Origin: Bisporella sp. PMI_857
Lineage: Eukaryota; Ascomycota; Leotiomycetes; Helotiales; Helotiaceae
NCBI GenBank assembly: GCA_021307315.1
Contig: JAJSPD010000020.1
Span: forward strand, 124,001 to 188,000
Length of the DNA: 64,000 bases
Direction: 5' to 3'
This document shows positions 1-12,611 of the stretch, piece after piece. A model generated the notes under the pieces. The model had not been told where the DNA came from and searched no databases. It saw only the letters and a program-made list of their open reading frames with translations. Numbering within the stretch: the first letter of the stretch is position 1; each line of letters opens with the position of its first letter. The translations under genes and the position numbers were made by a program.

Positions 1-2286
1 TGAAAGATACTCTGCGCCCAAGTTCGAGGTCATGACGACGATACAGTTGCGCGCATCGACCACGCGTCCCTGACCATCTGTAATTCGGCCATCATCCATG
101 AGTTGTAAGAGAACAGTGAGAACTTCTTTTGCGGCTTTCTCAACCTCGTCGAACAGCAAGATTGAGAATGGTCTTCGACGAAGAGCCTCCGTAAGCTGTC
201 CACCAGCATCGTGACCAACATAGCCCGGCGGGGCACCAATCATTCTACTGAGGGAGTGACGCTCCTGGTATTCTGACATATCGAGTCGAATCATAGCTTT
301 TGGATCGTCGAACAGAAACTCGGCGAGGGCTTTGGTAAGAAGCGTCTTACCCGTTCCAGATGGACCGCAGAATAGGAAACTTGGAGGTGAGTTGGGATTG
401 CTGAGACCGGCTCGTTGCAGACGGATGGCGTTGGAAACTGCACCCACCGCTTCTCTCTGGCCTACAACGATCTTGGCAAGAACCTTCTCCATGTTCAGGA
501 GTTTGTCTTTCTCAGTAGTCTTTAGTCGTGTAACTGGAATACCCGTAGCACGAGCCACGATTTCATTGATTTGATCTGGACCAACCACATCGGTAATGAG
601 GGAGCCTCCTGAATCAGGGTTGGCATCTGAACTCAGAGCCGCATCAGCAGCTTTCTTTTCCTTTTCTAAATTCTTGATGAACGCCTCTTGGTCGGGGATG
701 GCATAGTATTGTAGATCTGCAGCCTTGGAATCCTCGCCAGATCGTTTCGCATCTTCCAACTTAACACGCAAGGCATCGAGCTTAACCTTGGCTTCCTGGA
801 TGGCCTTGCCTCTAGCTCGCTCGCGTTCATATTTGTCGCGCAATGGTCTAAGCTCTTCCTCCACGTTACTTGCATCTTGTTTGGCTTGTGCAAGACGCGC
901 TTGAGAAGCTTCGTCCTTTTCTCTTGATAGAGCATGTATTTCGATTTTCAATTGTCGTAATTTGCGGTCCAATGAATCTAATACCTCAGGTTGTGATTCT
1001 CGAGCGACACGAACAGCTGCTGCGGCTTCATCGATAAGGTCTACAGCAGAATCAGGTAGGCGCCTTTGAGTTAGGTACCGTGCAGCTAAAGTTGCTGAGG
1101 CGACAATCGCACCATCTGAGATGTTGACTCCGTGGTGAACTTCAAATCTTTCCTTCAAACCTCTCAGGATTGAGATGGTTTCTGGAACAGTGGGCTCTTT
1201 TACCAGTACTTGTTGGAATCGACGTTCGAATGCTGCATCTTTTTCGATATATTTTCGGTACTCCGCAAGAGTTGTTGCGCCGATACAGTGCAACTGTCCT
1301 CTCGCTAACATGGGCTTGAGCATGTTCGCAGCATCCATCCCTCCCTCACCACTTGATCCAGCGCCCATAAGCAGATGCATCTCGTCCACAAAGAGGACAA
1401 TCATCTCTTTGGTTTCCTCAATTTCCTTTAAGATACCCTTCATTCTCTCTTCGAACTCTCCTCTATATTTGCTGCCTGCAACAATGGAGCTGACATCGAG
1501 AGATAATAACTTGCACGCTGCGAGATTATCTGGAACATCGGAGTTGACTATTCGTTGCGCAAGACCCTCAACGACCGTTGTCTTTCCTACGCCAGGCTCT
1601 CCGATTAAAACTGGGTTGTTCTTCGTACGTCTTGACAGGATGCGGACCACTCGTCGAATTTCTTCCTCTCGGCCAATGACCGGGTCCATCTTTCCTTCTC
1701 GAGCCATGGCCGTCATATCGATAGTGAACTTCTTGAGGTTCTCGTGTTCTTCCTCTGCATCTGCCGTCTTCGAGTCAACCCTCTTTGTCCCTCGAATTTG
1801 CTGGACGGCATCTTGCAAAACCTTGACGTTGGGAATATTGGCGTCTTTAAGATATGCTTGAGTAGAGGGGTCCTGTGCTAATGCCATAATGAGATGGTCC
1901 ACAGCAATATATGAATCCTTCTGCGTCTTTTGAAGCTCCTGCGCTTTCCTCAAGACTGTTGAAAACGTTGGCGCCATTGATATGTGATCTGGCGGGGGGT
2001 CCTGACTTGGCAATCGAACAAGGCCCTTTTGGAGGGCGCGTTTGAAGGCTTGGGGATCGCCATTTGCTCGATCAACAGCTTGACGAAATAGAGATTGTGA
2101 CGCTGCGCCGTGAGAAGCATTCGTAGTTTGCTGTTGGTCTTTAGATTCGTCTACTGGGGGGTCGAGGAGACTGAGGGCGAGATGGAGGGGTAGCAGTTGG
2201 GAATGGCTATACTGCTCTGCCAATGCCATCGCATCGGTGAGGGCCTTTTGTGCCCTCTCCGTAAAATCCATATTCGAGGCCGACAT
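1..2286 (-). CDS. hsp104: Hsp104/ClpB-type protein disaggregase (3' end beyond window)
   Basis: AAA+ disaggregase (Hsp98 in Neurospora) that extracts polypeptides from heat-induced aggregates together with Hsp70/Hsp40. One uninterrupted frame runs from the ATG at 2286 to the window edge, giving residues 1-762; fungal homologues have about 927. In order: a Clp N domain (1-165), the first AAA domain with Walker A GEPGVGKT at about 229-236 and a VDEMH Walker B near 298, the coiled-coil middle domain (about 400-530), and the second AAA domain with Walker A GPSGTGKT at about 641-648. The frame stops at the window edge just after the SNLGAEYLS motif. The start fits the Hsp104 opening, with a TERAQKAL segment by residue 10. 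The C-terminal part lies outside the window. No intron or damage is visible. It is transcribed divergently from the mL67/Mhr1 gene. Confidence 0.96.
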   Translation of the reverse strand, partial: MSASNMDFTERAQKALTDAMALAEQYSHSQLLPLHLALSLLDPPVDESKDQQQTTNASHGAASQSLFRQAVDRANGDPQAFKRALQKGLVRLPSQDPPPDHISMAPTFSTVLRKAQELQKTQKDSYIAVDHLIMALAQDPSTQAYLKDANIPNVKVLQDAVQQIRGTKRVDSKTADAEEEHENLKKFTIDMTAMAREGKMDPVIGREEEIRRVVRILSRRTKNNPVLIGEPGVGKTTVVEGLAQRIVNSDVPDNLAACKLLSLDVSSIVAGSKYRGEFEERMKGILKEIEETKEMIVLFVDEMHLLMGAGSSGEGGMDAANMLKPMLARGQLHCIGATTLAEYRKYIEKDAAFERRFQQVLVKEPTVPETISILRGLKERFEVHHGVNISDGAIVASATLAARYLTQRRLPDSAVDLIDEAAAAVRVARESQPEVLDSLDRKLRQLKIEIHALSREKDEASQARLAQAKQDASNVEEELRPLRDKYERERARGKAIQEAKVKLDALRVKLEDAKRSGEDSKAADLQYYAIPDQEAFIKNLEKEKKAADAALSSDANPDSGGSLITDVVGPDQINEIVARATGIPVTRLKTTEKDKLLNMEKVLAKIVVGQREAVGAVSNAIRLQRAGLSNPNSPPSFLFCGPSGTGKTLLTKALAEFLFDDPKAMIRLDMSEYQERHSLSRMIGAPPGYVGHDAGGQLTEALRRRPFSILLFDEVEKAAKEVLTVLLQLMDDGRITDGQGRVVDARNCIVVMTSNLGAEYLS

Positions 2287-3036
2287 GGTGTGAAGTTGTT
2301 TAGGTGTCAACCAGTGTTGTGTGAAACTTTTGCATGCACTGTCTATTTGTATGTGCAATGCTGTGACGTCTTTCCGAAAATCCAAGAATTCGCTGGAATA
2401 ACTTGATTTGCTCGGGATTGATTATTTGAGAAAAAAAAAACAATGGAGGGGGAAAAACAAATACAGAAACAAAGACCTGTGGATGTTTTATAGACACAGT
2501 CGATCGATGTTCAGGATCAGGCGAGTAGGATCCAGTAGGCACTCGAAAAAAAGTGAGCTGTCCAGGTATATTCCTCTTCCTTCTCGGCTCTACTAGAAGC
2601 TTCTCACACCTTAACTGAATCCCTGACTCCCGACCCAACCGAATTGCGGCTACAGGGGGTTCGGTACCTAACAACCAAGCCTAACCGGGTGCGGAAGAAC
2701 TATATTCCGCAAGACTGACTGGACTGGTCCAGACACATCTTCTTGTTAGTGAATGTAAGTAGAAAAAGAAATTTATACGTAGACCCCAAAAAACCAAGAA
2801 AGAACTACTATTACCATTTGCTTTTGTCCAATGTGAGAAACTATCCAGCTGCTGACGGTGAATTGTAGCTATCTGTCTCTCTTAGGTTGTGCTGCTAAGA
2901 TAGCCTGTAGGTTGCCTTCCCAGCACCTGCATTTTGCTTGGCAGTAGCGTATGATTTTCGCGAATTTCAATGTCAAAAGGTGCAACGAACAGTCGTAGCC
3001 CTACAACCATCGCCACCACTCGAATCATCATTCGAC
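2287..3036. promoter_or_regulatory. Divergent promoter hsp104 / mL67 with possible HSE and STRE
   Basis: About 750 bp separate two divergently transcribed starts. At 2596-2603 lies GAAGCTTC, a head-to-head pair of heat-shock units (GAAnnTTC); a third unit in phase is not visible, so it is a minimal HSE at best. AGGGG stress-type motifs occur near 2447 and 2654. On the mL67 side, GTAAGT at 2755 and a CTGAC branch site about a dozen bases before TAG at 2868 suggest an intron in the 5' untranslated leader. The heat-shock link is inference from the Hsp104 family. Confidence 0.35.
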
Positions 3037-5153
3037 ATGATGCAAGCTCGCATCAAGAATGCCAATCTATTCTCCCCAGCAGCTCATGAGAAGCTGTTGA
3101 GGAAAGCCATTCCTGGTCTAGCACCAGAACATGGACGAGATATCTATGTTTTCAGCCACATGCAGACCAACCAAGTCATCTACTCCCTCAATAAGGCTAT
3201 AAATGTAATTTGCCCTCATGGAATTCGTCCGCGAAGCTTTGGAAATTCATAACTAACGGGCTGGTATAGCCCACCGATGCTTTAGCCCAGATACCCTACA
3301 ATGGCAAAAAGACCGTACCACGACATATTCGAAAAGATCTATGGAATCCTTTGGCCACGATAAGCTTCAAGCCAGGCGCAGGCAGTATAGGGCTGTCTGC
3401 CTACCAGAAATTGCGCGAGTTTCGTAAAGAGCATGAGTTATCATGGGGTGACGAAATAAGGTATAAAGCTGACGGCAAAACACCAGAGTCCAAAAAGGCG
3501 AGGGGCCGAAAGCTGATGGATCAGAAAGCCAACACTATAGCGGATATAGCAACGGTGTTGGCGAAAATTGGTACTGTCGAAGGCGCAGAGATTGGCTTAA
3601 AGGGGGCTATCAAGGATGAGGAGGCGCGGAAAAGCTTCATCGAAGATCAGGTTACGAGGATAGGAGAAAAACGAGCCAGGCAAGGTTTCAGCGAAGCCGA
3701 GCAACAGCAAGCAAAAGATGCGAAACGAAAAGAGTTAGAAGAGAAATTCCAAAATGAGTTCGCAGAGGAGGGTTTTGAAAAGGTCACAGTGCGTTGGTCA
3801 AATCCTGTGGATGCCGAATTCGCAGATACGTGGAGCGAGAACGTGGTCCACGATTCCCTTCAATGGAGAAAATCCTTGGGTGGACCATCGATCGCAGAAA
3901 ATGAAGTCTCTGAAGAAACAAGTAAAGGCGGCGAAGAGAAAGTGGATAGAGCTTACGAGCATTTGACGTACCCTGTCAAGCTCTCACCATATCTGAACAT
4001 GAAATTTCAAAGGGCTCAGGAGAAGAGAATGAGCGAAGCTAAGAAAGCGCTTGCAAAAGCAGAGGAGTCATTGACCCTAGCTGATAGCCTAGTTCTGGGC
4101 TTAAGCCCTGCCCAACGAGAAGAGCAGTTGAAGAAGCTCAATATGATACAGGAGCATGCAGCATATGTCGTAGATGATCTTCAAAGGTACGCGAATATTG
4201 TAGAGAAACAGAGACTGAGCTCAGATGGAAAACTCGTGGCTTTCGAATCAGAAGCCCCACAACACATTGATCTCACGAGCCAGCTAGAGAAGATCGAACG
4301 TGTCGAACAGAGCATTAAAAACGTCAAGAGGAAGCTGGCGAGGATGGAACAGGATGTAAATGAAGCCGAAGCATATGAAGCCGCACCAAAGCCCACGAAG
4401 GGTCAGAAGCAAGCAGCTTACATCGAAGACCAACTTCGAAGGAAAGCAGCTTATCTAGAAGAGCAAGGGATCAGCCCCGAGGAGAGGACGAAGGCCATTG
4501 CGGAACATCAGCTTCATCTAGAAACCATGATTGCGGAACAGAACCAATATCTCGAACCAGGTGACCTTGAACGAATTCCTGAACAGCCAACTCCACCTAG
4601 TCCAGATAAGATTGCGGAATGGCGCCAGCGTCTGGAAGACAAAAACCATGATCTCGAGGGACTCCGCGAATGTTTGAACAATGCAGTCCGAGACATGCGC
4701 CTCGCGCGATCAAGAGGCAAAGCAGCGCGGACGCAAAAACAAGTCGGGGAGGACAAACACAGTGCAGAGCAAGCTCCAGTATCAACGGGTGATGGTGTTA
4801 GCAACCTGCAAGCAAAGCTTGAGCAACTGCAACGATATCGCGCAGATCTCGAGTCTAAGCTCGCGGCTCACGATGCAGTCCCAGCCACAGACTCCCCTGA
4901 GTATCGTGCTTTAGTTGAGAGGCATGAGAGAAATGTTCAGGGACGCATCAAGTGGTTGCAGCAGGGCACACTGAGCACGGGTCAGCAGGCAGAGCACGCC
5001 GCCGAGTACCGGGCACACCTGGAGAAGAAGGCTGCGGAGGTGCTGGCCGGGGCAGAGAAGGAGTGGACGCGCGTGCGCAAGGGGTTGGAAGCAAAGATTG
5101 AGCGTGCGAAGCAACGGGAGAGCCGGGTCTCTATGAAAGCTGCTGCGCAGTAG
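3037..5153 (+). CDS. mhr1: Mitochondrial large-subunit ribosomal protein mL67 / Mhr1
   Basis: Exons 3037-3204 and 3270-5153, 683 residues. The intron has GTAATT, a perfect CTAAC branch site and TAG, and joins in phase. The first 170 residues carry the Mhr1/mL67 pattern: YVFSHMQTNQVIYSL, then KKTVP, RKDLW, and a LSAYQKLREFRKEHELSW block, followed by MDQKANT. In yeast Mhr1 has roles in mitochondrial homologous DNA pairing, and the family is a component (mL67) of the fungal mitochondrial large ribosomal subunit. From about residue 180 the protein is a long charged Glu/Lys/Arg/Ala-rich tail, predicted coiled coil, making it roughly three times the length of yeast Mhr1 (226 residues). The start was chosen as the first in-frame ATG; upstream codons in this frame are open back to 2911 but contain no ATG. 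Confidence is high for family, moderate for start. Confidence 0.85.
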
Positions 5154-5719
5154 GGAGGGAAGCGTGGTACGGCCAAGGGTCGTGAGCGCATCGGACTCGA
5201 AATTTCTCTCATGGAAAACCTACGCTCTTGAATGGGACGATAAATTATTGTAAATTATCACATGGCATCGCGTGGCGCATGTATAAATATACGGCGAGAC
5301 GTGCTGGAATCTGTACCTTATTTGTATAACATAAACAAAAGCATTAGACCAAGAAATGTCTGCGAAGGACCTATAAGCAATATGCCATTGCTGACTTGTG
5401 ATTCTGTTAAAAAATAAATGACCGGCTTCAAAAAGGTTCGCATCCAGATCATATCCAACATTATGCACACTGAACTTTAAACGCTATGCTATCCACATCT
5501 TCTCTCAGCTCAGCTTAACCCAACTCAACGGCTGCCAAAATTCAACCCATCATTCAGAGCCGTGTATATTTACAAGAATTATTTGTAATATAATGCAATC
5601 ATTAAAAACTCCATTCCAAATCTATACCATCAAGGCCGTATCTCATCATGAGAAAAATAATTACGACTAAAGAATGAGCTTGATAAAGCAGTAAATTTGA
5701 ACAAAAGAAAAATAACCGA
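5154..5719. other. Convergent intergenic region
   Basis: AT-rich spacer between the 3' ends of the mL67 gene and the Zn2Cys6 gene. It should hold both polyadenylation regions (AATAAA-like AAATAAATG near 5413). No coding pattern is seen on either strand. Confidence 0.5.
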
Positions 5720-8700
5720 TTATCGAAATCGTGGATCCTGCATCATGTTATTCCAATCCTCACCTTCGCCGCCGAAGATATCGAAGCTTAGTTCGCCGGT
5801 GGGGGTGAGACCAGAGTGATAATGCACCTCCGGAGGATGTAAGCCTGCCATCGGAGTGTGTTCCTCGACCTGGCCGGCAATATCGAAGGGCGGCTGGCCT
5901 TGCATCAGGTATGGCGGGATAGGGCCAAAGAGCTGACCCTCGAGATCATCGTAGACTGGACCAGGGGTTCCGTGAGAGAGGAATATAGGCGGTCCCTGGC
6001 TGCTGCCGCCGCCCATGTGACCAAATTCCTCCCGCTTGACGCTGTCAAAGCTCATCGGGGGCTGGTTTGGATAGGCGAAGGGGTCCGCGGAGGGGAACAT
6101 CATCGCGCTTAGATCGGGAAGGCCGTGATGCGAAGGATTAGGTGGGGGGAATTGAGCACTGAACTGTGCTTGGTGCACGCTAGTGTTCGTACTACTGGAA
6201 TCTGGAGTGCCGACGCTAGAAGGAGTGTTTGGCTGCCGGAGCTCATAGAAGCTTTGTCTGATAGGTGCTGGGTTCAGTATCGCGCCGCTCTGGATCGAAT
6301 TGTCGTCTATAGAGGTTCGAGCTATGCTGTAGCTCCGTACAGGCGCAGGCATGGGGAACGTCCTTGCTCGAGATATCCCCATCTCTGGGGCGTCATCCTG
6401 CGAGAAGTCTGATGCGCTTTTTGTTGATCGTGGTGCTGGGGGGTGTGGTGGAGAAGGAGCGGACCGCTTTTTATTCGATTTACCAGAACCCATTTGACCA
6501 GCTATTAGCCTCTCTGGCAACTGCTCAAATAAACTCTGTATATTGATTTAGCTTAAGGGCGATATATCGAGGAACTATTTTCTTACCTCCAGCGCTATAG
6601 AGCATCTATCTGCAGCTTGACTTCCTTTCGCCAAGCCTTTTAGAGCTTGTTGCCCATCAATGGCGTCCTTCAAGATCTCCTGAGATCCGGGTTTATCTGG
6701 ATTCTCCAGAACAAAGAATATCAGAGATATTATAGCGAAGAAAGTAGTATACATAGTAAACCAAAATGCGCCAATAAGTACTCCTCGCTTTTTCATCTCA
6801 GTGGTTATATGAATGATATTTCGTGAAACACTAACGCCAGCGGCAGCGCATGCATAAGAACGATCGTCTGCGGGTTTTTTGCTAGCCGAGGCTCTCTGGG
6901 AAACATAATGTAGAAAGGGCCGGTAAAGCATCATTTGTACGTGCGCGTATGCCAGACGCAGCAGTTGTTGACACCTAAATATGGAGTTAGCATAAGTGGC
7001 ACAAAGCAGGCGTTCAGTATGGTTCAATTAAAAGGATTTATCCAAAGTCCTTGCGTTTTGCAGTGACTGTAGATAAGCAAAAACTAGAATATTAAAGCTA
7101 AAAACAGATTGACATTGATATTCACAGTGGATGGTACAGGAACATAATTGCAAGGGACAGCGTACCGGAATACTTCTGGTGACCCATCCCCTCCAGGACG
7201 AAGGGCCATAGGTAACTTATCAAGCCAATCAGCCAGATCCCTTTCGATTTCTCTGATTTTAGCATGGCTGATCATATATGGAATCGCTGTCGTGCCTTTG
7301 ACTGATTTCTCTGTATTATTTTTAGTAGGATAAATGTATTGGACGACCTTTGCAAGAATATCCATTAATCGAGTATGAGCATTAGAAGCTGCGTATAGAG
7401 AGGTCACCCCCAATGGCATTGGTCGTATGCCATCCTTAGTGATGTACTCATCATCAATCTCGAGAGGCATTTCTTGGTCAATATCGTCATCCCTCAGCAT
7501 GTGAGGAAATCCTAATAGGGCTGACACATAAGTGTCCATTTTTCGAACGATCCAGAAAACACGCCTCCTTGTCTCTCGCTCTATGGGGTTGAAGGTTCCA
7601 GCAAGGTTGCGGTGTAATCCCATCCTGAGCGATGCTCTCAGAGCAATTCCGATGTACGAATAGCAAGTGCTTAAGTTGGATGATGATTGAAGGAAAAGGA
7701 CCATAAATAGGATTGCTTGCAGCGTTGTGATGTCTCGGCTAAAGAGTGTTAGTAAGTGCTAAAGCGAAGTTGTTACGTAGGCGCGGCTCCAGCTCCTGGG
7801 TAAGTGTATGTAACAAGGTAAAAATTGCGGCAACTTCTGATAAATGTGTCCAAAGAATGGGCATTCATTCTACATACCAATCCGTGATATCCATCATGCT
7901 TCGCGCAGATCTAAAGTATTTCAACCTATTCAACGTGTCAGCCTGCAGAAAGAGATGAACTTCACGACATAAATTTCATGGTGGAAAAACATCGTAGCGA
8001 ATCACCTAGAGCAGCCATGGCCAAGCTACTGTGTTGCTTTAGGTACCTATAGAAAGGAAACGAAAGAAAACGTACCCCTGATCGATTCCAGATTTGTAGG
8101 TAGTAGCCGTAGACTCATCTTCATCTGGCTCTATGTGGAACATGCACCCTAACGCGAGAATAACATAAAGGAGGGGAAGGAACCGGTTTTCGGCATCGCC
8201 AAACATATCCGGGGGAAGGTCGTATACCCGGTCAAACATTTCGTAGAATGTAGGCTGATGTATAAATCGCATCAACGAGCATGCACATTCTAGAGAATTG
8301 ACACATAGCGCCCGCGCTATCTCACGGGGCGGAAGGTCTACTAGGTTGGGCAATCCTATATCCATAGGCGAATCTGCGTTTGATCTTGGCGAATCATATA
8401 TGGGGCCAAGAGGCATTGGTCTAGGAAGTCTTGGAAGAAAAGGAGAACCGTGGGGACGACCTAGTAAGCCACCAAACTCCTCACGCATGCGTCCCATGAA
8501 GACTGCTCCTGAAGAACCCCCGTGAAAGTCCCAATACCCGCTCTCATCTAGATCTAGTTGGCCAGTTGATTCGATCATGGACCGTAGATTTGCTTCTTCT
8601 TCAATTGGACTCATATTTTCACTGGATTTAGGGCCTGATGAGGTATTGTCCTTGGCATACCCAGCTTGCCTTGCTTGTTGGACAAGAGCATCGATATTTG

Positions 8701-9192
8701 GATCATTCAGATCAACGTTTGGCAAAGCAGTTTTGAGAAGGGTCTCGGCTCGTTGCAGGCGGGTCTCCAAGGCTTCAATATATTGTGGTGCGGGATTCCT
8801 TCGCCTGTTCGAGGGCTGGTCATAGGTACAATCTTTAAAAATAATAAGTTAGTTCCACTCAAAGTGTTTCATTGGGGAAGAAATGCCAGCGACGAGGACA
8901 ATCGCAACACCATACCATAGCTATAGACTGTACAGTGCGTACACGGCTGTTTACCGTCGCACTTGATCTTCTTCCTTCGACACTCATCGCATGCACGAGT
9001 AACCCGCCTTCGTTTTTGCATGGGGACTGGAGCCTGCTGTGGCTGAGAGGATGCGCTGGATGCTGACCATGGCGCCGTTGACGGGACATTGGTATCCTCT
9101 TCTCCTTCTGATTCCGAGCTGTGCCCAGCGGACCCGGCTGGGGGGACAACCTTCGAGGTTGGCGCATTTCCAGGGAACATGGAACCAGACAT
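5720..9192 (-). CDS. Zn2Cys6 transcription factor with fungal-specific TF domain
   Basis: Six exons, all phases closing: 9192-8916, 8832-8076, 7925-7878, 7738-7166, 6974-6587, 6535-5720; 952 residues. The Zn2Cys6 cluster (CDEC, KKIKCDG, QPCTHC, YDC) lies at about residues 68-97 and is split by intron 1, followed by a short linker and the [11 protein letters not shown] coiled coil for dimerisation. The middle holds a fungal_trans domain with [13 protein letters not shown] and a RRRVFW motif. The C-terminal 250 residues are Pro/Ser/Gln-rich low complexity, as in activation regions. Intron 2 uses a CTGAC branch and a TAG 12 bases on; the nearer CAG upstream would create stops. The DNA-binding segment reminds me of the BglR/COL-26 class of sugar-responsive regulators, but I cannot confirm that, so no symbol is given. 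A 5' leader rich in GA lies upstream (9590-9700). Confidence 0.88.
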
Positions 9193-11915
9193 CTCTGGAC
9201 GAATTGATACGTGGAAACGAGTGTCTGACTTCACGATTTCCTCAACTACCTAACTATGTGCATGTCGAGCTATGGGAGAAATCGATGGTCTACGGAAGGA
9301 TGAGAGAGATGGGTATTGTGACCAACGAGTATCAACTCGGTTCAGTCCTCAATGAGATTAAAATTATATCCGAAGTATGGAAATAAGGACGACGACGACG
9401 ACCCCTCGAAAAATCGTCGCGGGAAGATGAAGCTTGGCTTTTGCGGGGAGATGTGGCTTGATCCTGATCTGCGACTCTCGGTGTACAGTTCAACTGTGTT
9501 TGTGGCAGTGTGTATATGCGGGCAGGGTGTGAAGGATTGGAATGCGGACAACGATCAGCAAAGAATTATTCGGGGAGGGCCACCAGTGTAGAGGCCCGGA
9601 GGGAGGGGAGTCTTGTTTATAACGGGAGGAGGAGGAGAGGAGGAGGGAAGTGGGAGGAGGGGAGAAAGAGAAGAGCCGCCCTTAAGTTTAGGAAAGAGAG
9701 GTCATTAAAATGGAGATACAGTCAAGACCCTAAAAGAGGCGTGTAAGTACAGGGGGACCAGGGGGGGGTGGAGGGGCTGCTATCAACGCTGTACTGTACT
9801 TTACATAGTACTGGACTGTGCTATAGTGGGCTTGGGCTTGGACTTCTTGGGCTGTATCTTGGGGGTTGGGTTCAAGCCTCAAAACGGGCACCCACCATCC
9901 CTGGTCAAGCCTCTCAATGCTCCGCACTCGCTGTATGGGAAACCAATTGAAGCCTCTCTTTTTCGCACTGCATTACTCGCTGCCCCGCCCATGTTGGATA
10001 ATTGTTACAAATCAATCGCATGCACGGTGACTCGCACCGCCTCATGCTCAGCCTTGGTGGCGGGTGCATACTAAGGGTATTCTATGCTCACGAGGCTGCT
10101 GCGGAGGGAAAGACAAGAGTGGAGGAAACTAGGGCACAAGACGCAAGATGTAACGGGCAGCGGGCCAAGGAGAAAGAGTCTTCGGCGGAAGGGTGGACTT
10201 TTGCCTCGCACTTGGCATGGAGAGGGAGCGTCATGAGGGGGGGGGGGAATAGGAAGGACGCTTCCGTAGGCCAACCACATCTGGTCTTCATCTGGTCATG
10301 CTGCATATTGTACGGGCAGTTGGGAGGGGAGTAATCTGTTCCGCGCCCAGACGCTCATACATGGCCCGCGAAAGGAAACAAGAAGAGGATAGCTTGGCTA
10401 CATGCTCGACAAGAACCAGATTAGCCATTAGCCATTCCTCGACTCCAAGGCTTCGTCTTTGCTCATATGGTATGATATGGCTTCGAGCCCGGTCCGGCGA
10501 CGAACAGACGACGAAGGGCCACCCAAGCCTAACCCCCCCGCCACATTTCACATCGATGACAATGCCCAAACGAGACTCCCTATTTTCCGCCGGGGGACCG
10601 GCTGGTGATCGAGGAGAATTAAGTGGAATGAATACCTAACCCTTGGTTATTTGACGGGGTATATGATCTCGGATAATAGGCGTACAATACCATGCCTACT
10701 TAAAAACTCTTCTAGGCACAGAACCATCCTGAAATGGACCAGAGCGATTGGGGCAACACCTCATTGCTTACGTATCGCACGGGGTTTCCGTCTGCATCCC
10801 AGCGAGCGTGACTGATTTCCGGTGGAATTATCGATACAAACAGTATGGCTCACCATCGAAAACGCGAGTTCGGGGCCGATGGGTAGATCGTGACATGCCG
10901 TTTTTGCCGTGATGAAGCTTGAACAGCTGAGTGCCAAGAAATCACGCCAAGTGCCAAATGAGACTGAGAGCCATCAACACAAGGGCTGCATTGATGATGC
11001 AAAGGTGCGTCTCACCGTATACCAGTCGTGGATTATCAATGGCTTTTAATGTGTTCGAAATTTTTCACTGAATAAAAAAAAGAGAAGAAAAAAAAAAAGA
11101 GGGACAAGCGGGGAGGGAAACCCTTAGCTTGTGCGCAATAAAAGCCCTTAGCGTCTCCAATCATTAAACATTCCATGCCCTACTGAACAGATTGATCTAC
11201 GCTCGCATTATCTTCCTATTGTTGATAGCGTTTGTGGCCTCCTCATTCTGCATCATTTGTGTAACGGTCCTCAGCAGTTTTTTATGGGAGTCAACTAATG
11301 CTAATGCATCCACCTTTTTCGAGAAGCCCTCATTGCATACACCAGCCATACCTGGCATACATGCAACAGCCTGCAAGTCCCAGGCGGAGACACTCCCTCC
11401 AAGACTTCCCGCGTTATCACCGAGCCTAAGGCAGGAGCTAAGCCCGCCAACAAGGCTGATGATGCTTTCGTCCCTGTACACAAGCAATCTCCTACATTGA
11501 TGTTGTGGCTCAGGTGGTTTCAATCGTGGATAGTTTTGTAACCTGACTCTTTCCAACGGATATCGGAAAATATGTTGCCGAGAGCGAAGGTGTGAGGTGC
11601 TAGAGTAATTCCAAAGAAGCTCACGTTGGCTGTTAATCGTCAAACGAATCTAATTACTGCCCTCAACGGCTCCCCTTGTGTCCCCCGAACTCGAGCCTCT
11701 ACACAAAGATTATAATTAATTAAGGATATTAAGCACCAACTAGTAAAGAAACTGCATTGAAAATTACTATTTAAAGTAGTACCGCAATATAAGACCCAGA
11801 ATCAACGGCTCACTCAAAGCGAACCGTCGCCTCCCTTTACTAGTTCTGGAATTTCGTGAATACCCCTGCACTTCACCATAGTCTTTGTGACCTCAGCTTA
11901 GCGCTATTATGAAGC
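9193..11915. other. Long gene-poor upstream region
   Basis: About 2.7 kb upstream of the Zn2Cys6 gene. It holds GA-rich tracts (9600-9680), a GAC trinucleotide run near 9390, a G-run near 10240, and an A-rich stretch at 11070-11100. A hydrophobic frame at 11192-11500 resembles a membrane or signal segment but has no ATG and no recognisable family; another frame there (from about 11370) reads as Lys/Ala/Pro-rich. No gene is supported. Large 5' regions of this kind are common for fungal regulator genes. Confidence 0.4.
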
Positions 11916-12611
11916 CCCTCGATATCAGAAGCAGTAGCGCATTCCTGACATAGTTCCTCTCTGTTCATATGGAAGACATAGCCTTAATGACATCCATTCT
12001 TCTTCCCAGCTAGCTGTATCCAGCGACTTACCTGTCAGTCTGTACCTTGCTCTACGATACTCTCTTAGATGTCCTAATGCGAAAGCCCACGCGCTCTGTT
12101 TACCATACACTCCGGAGATTCACCTGGTCTGACACTAAATATCAAGATTATCCCTGGCGACACCAAATCTGCCGCTGAGAATGAGGGCTGAATATAGATG
12201 CTTTCAACTCTTTGTTAACGTTGCTAGGGATGGCCTCCACGTACAGACCAGAGACCCAGCAATACCACTTCAAGTAGCTGCTTCACGGTCTTGACAAAGC
12301 TGCAAGCCTGCAAACAGCAATTCACTGATTGTATTTCTGAAATATTGGATGCCACACAGGAGGATAGGCGCGTGCACAACAAGTATCCTAGTAGGCATTG
12401 ATACTGCGGAGTTCCTCTGGAAGATGGTGCGTCTTCCCACACCCTAATCGTTGATCTATCTAACGATAAGCTTTTATAGTCTTAGTAGTTTGAAATGACT
12501 ATTCGGCGAAGCGCAGAGAGGAAACGGATCACAAACTCATCTACGTTATAACCTAGGTAGCATCCTATTCACACTCTTAGAGCCTATCGCAAACGCTCTC
12601 CGCGCATTACA

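Noticed and set aside
6364..6546. Plus-strand ORF over the Zn2Cys6 gene
   Set aside because: Antisense shadow of the last exon and intron.
11192..11500. Hydrophobic 102-residue frame
   Set aside because: No ATG and no recognised family; only a non-ATG start codon is available.
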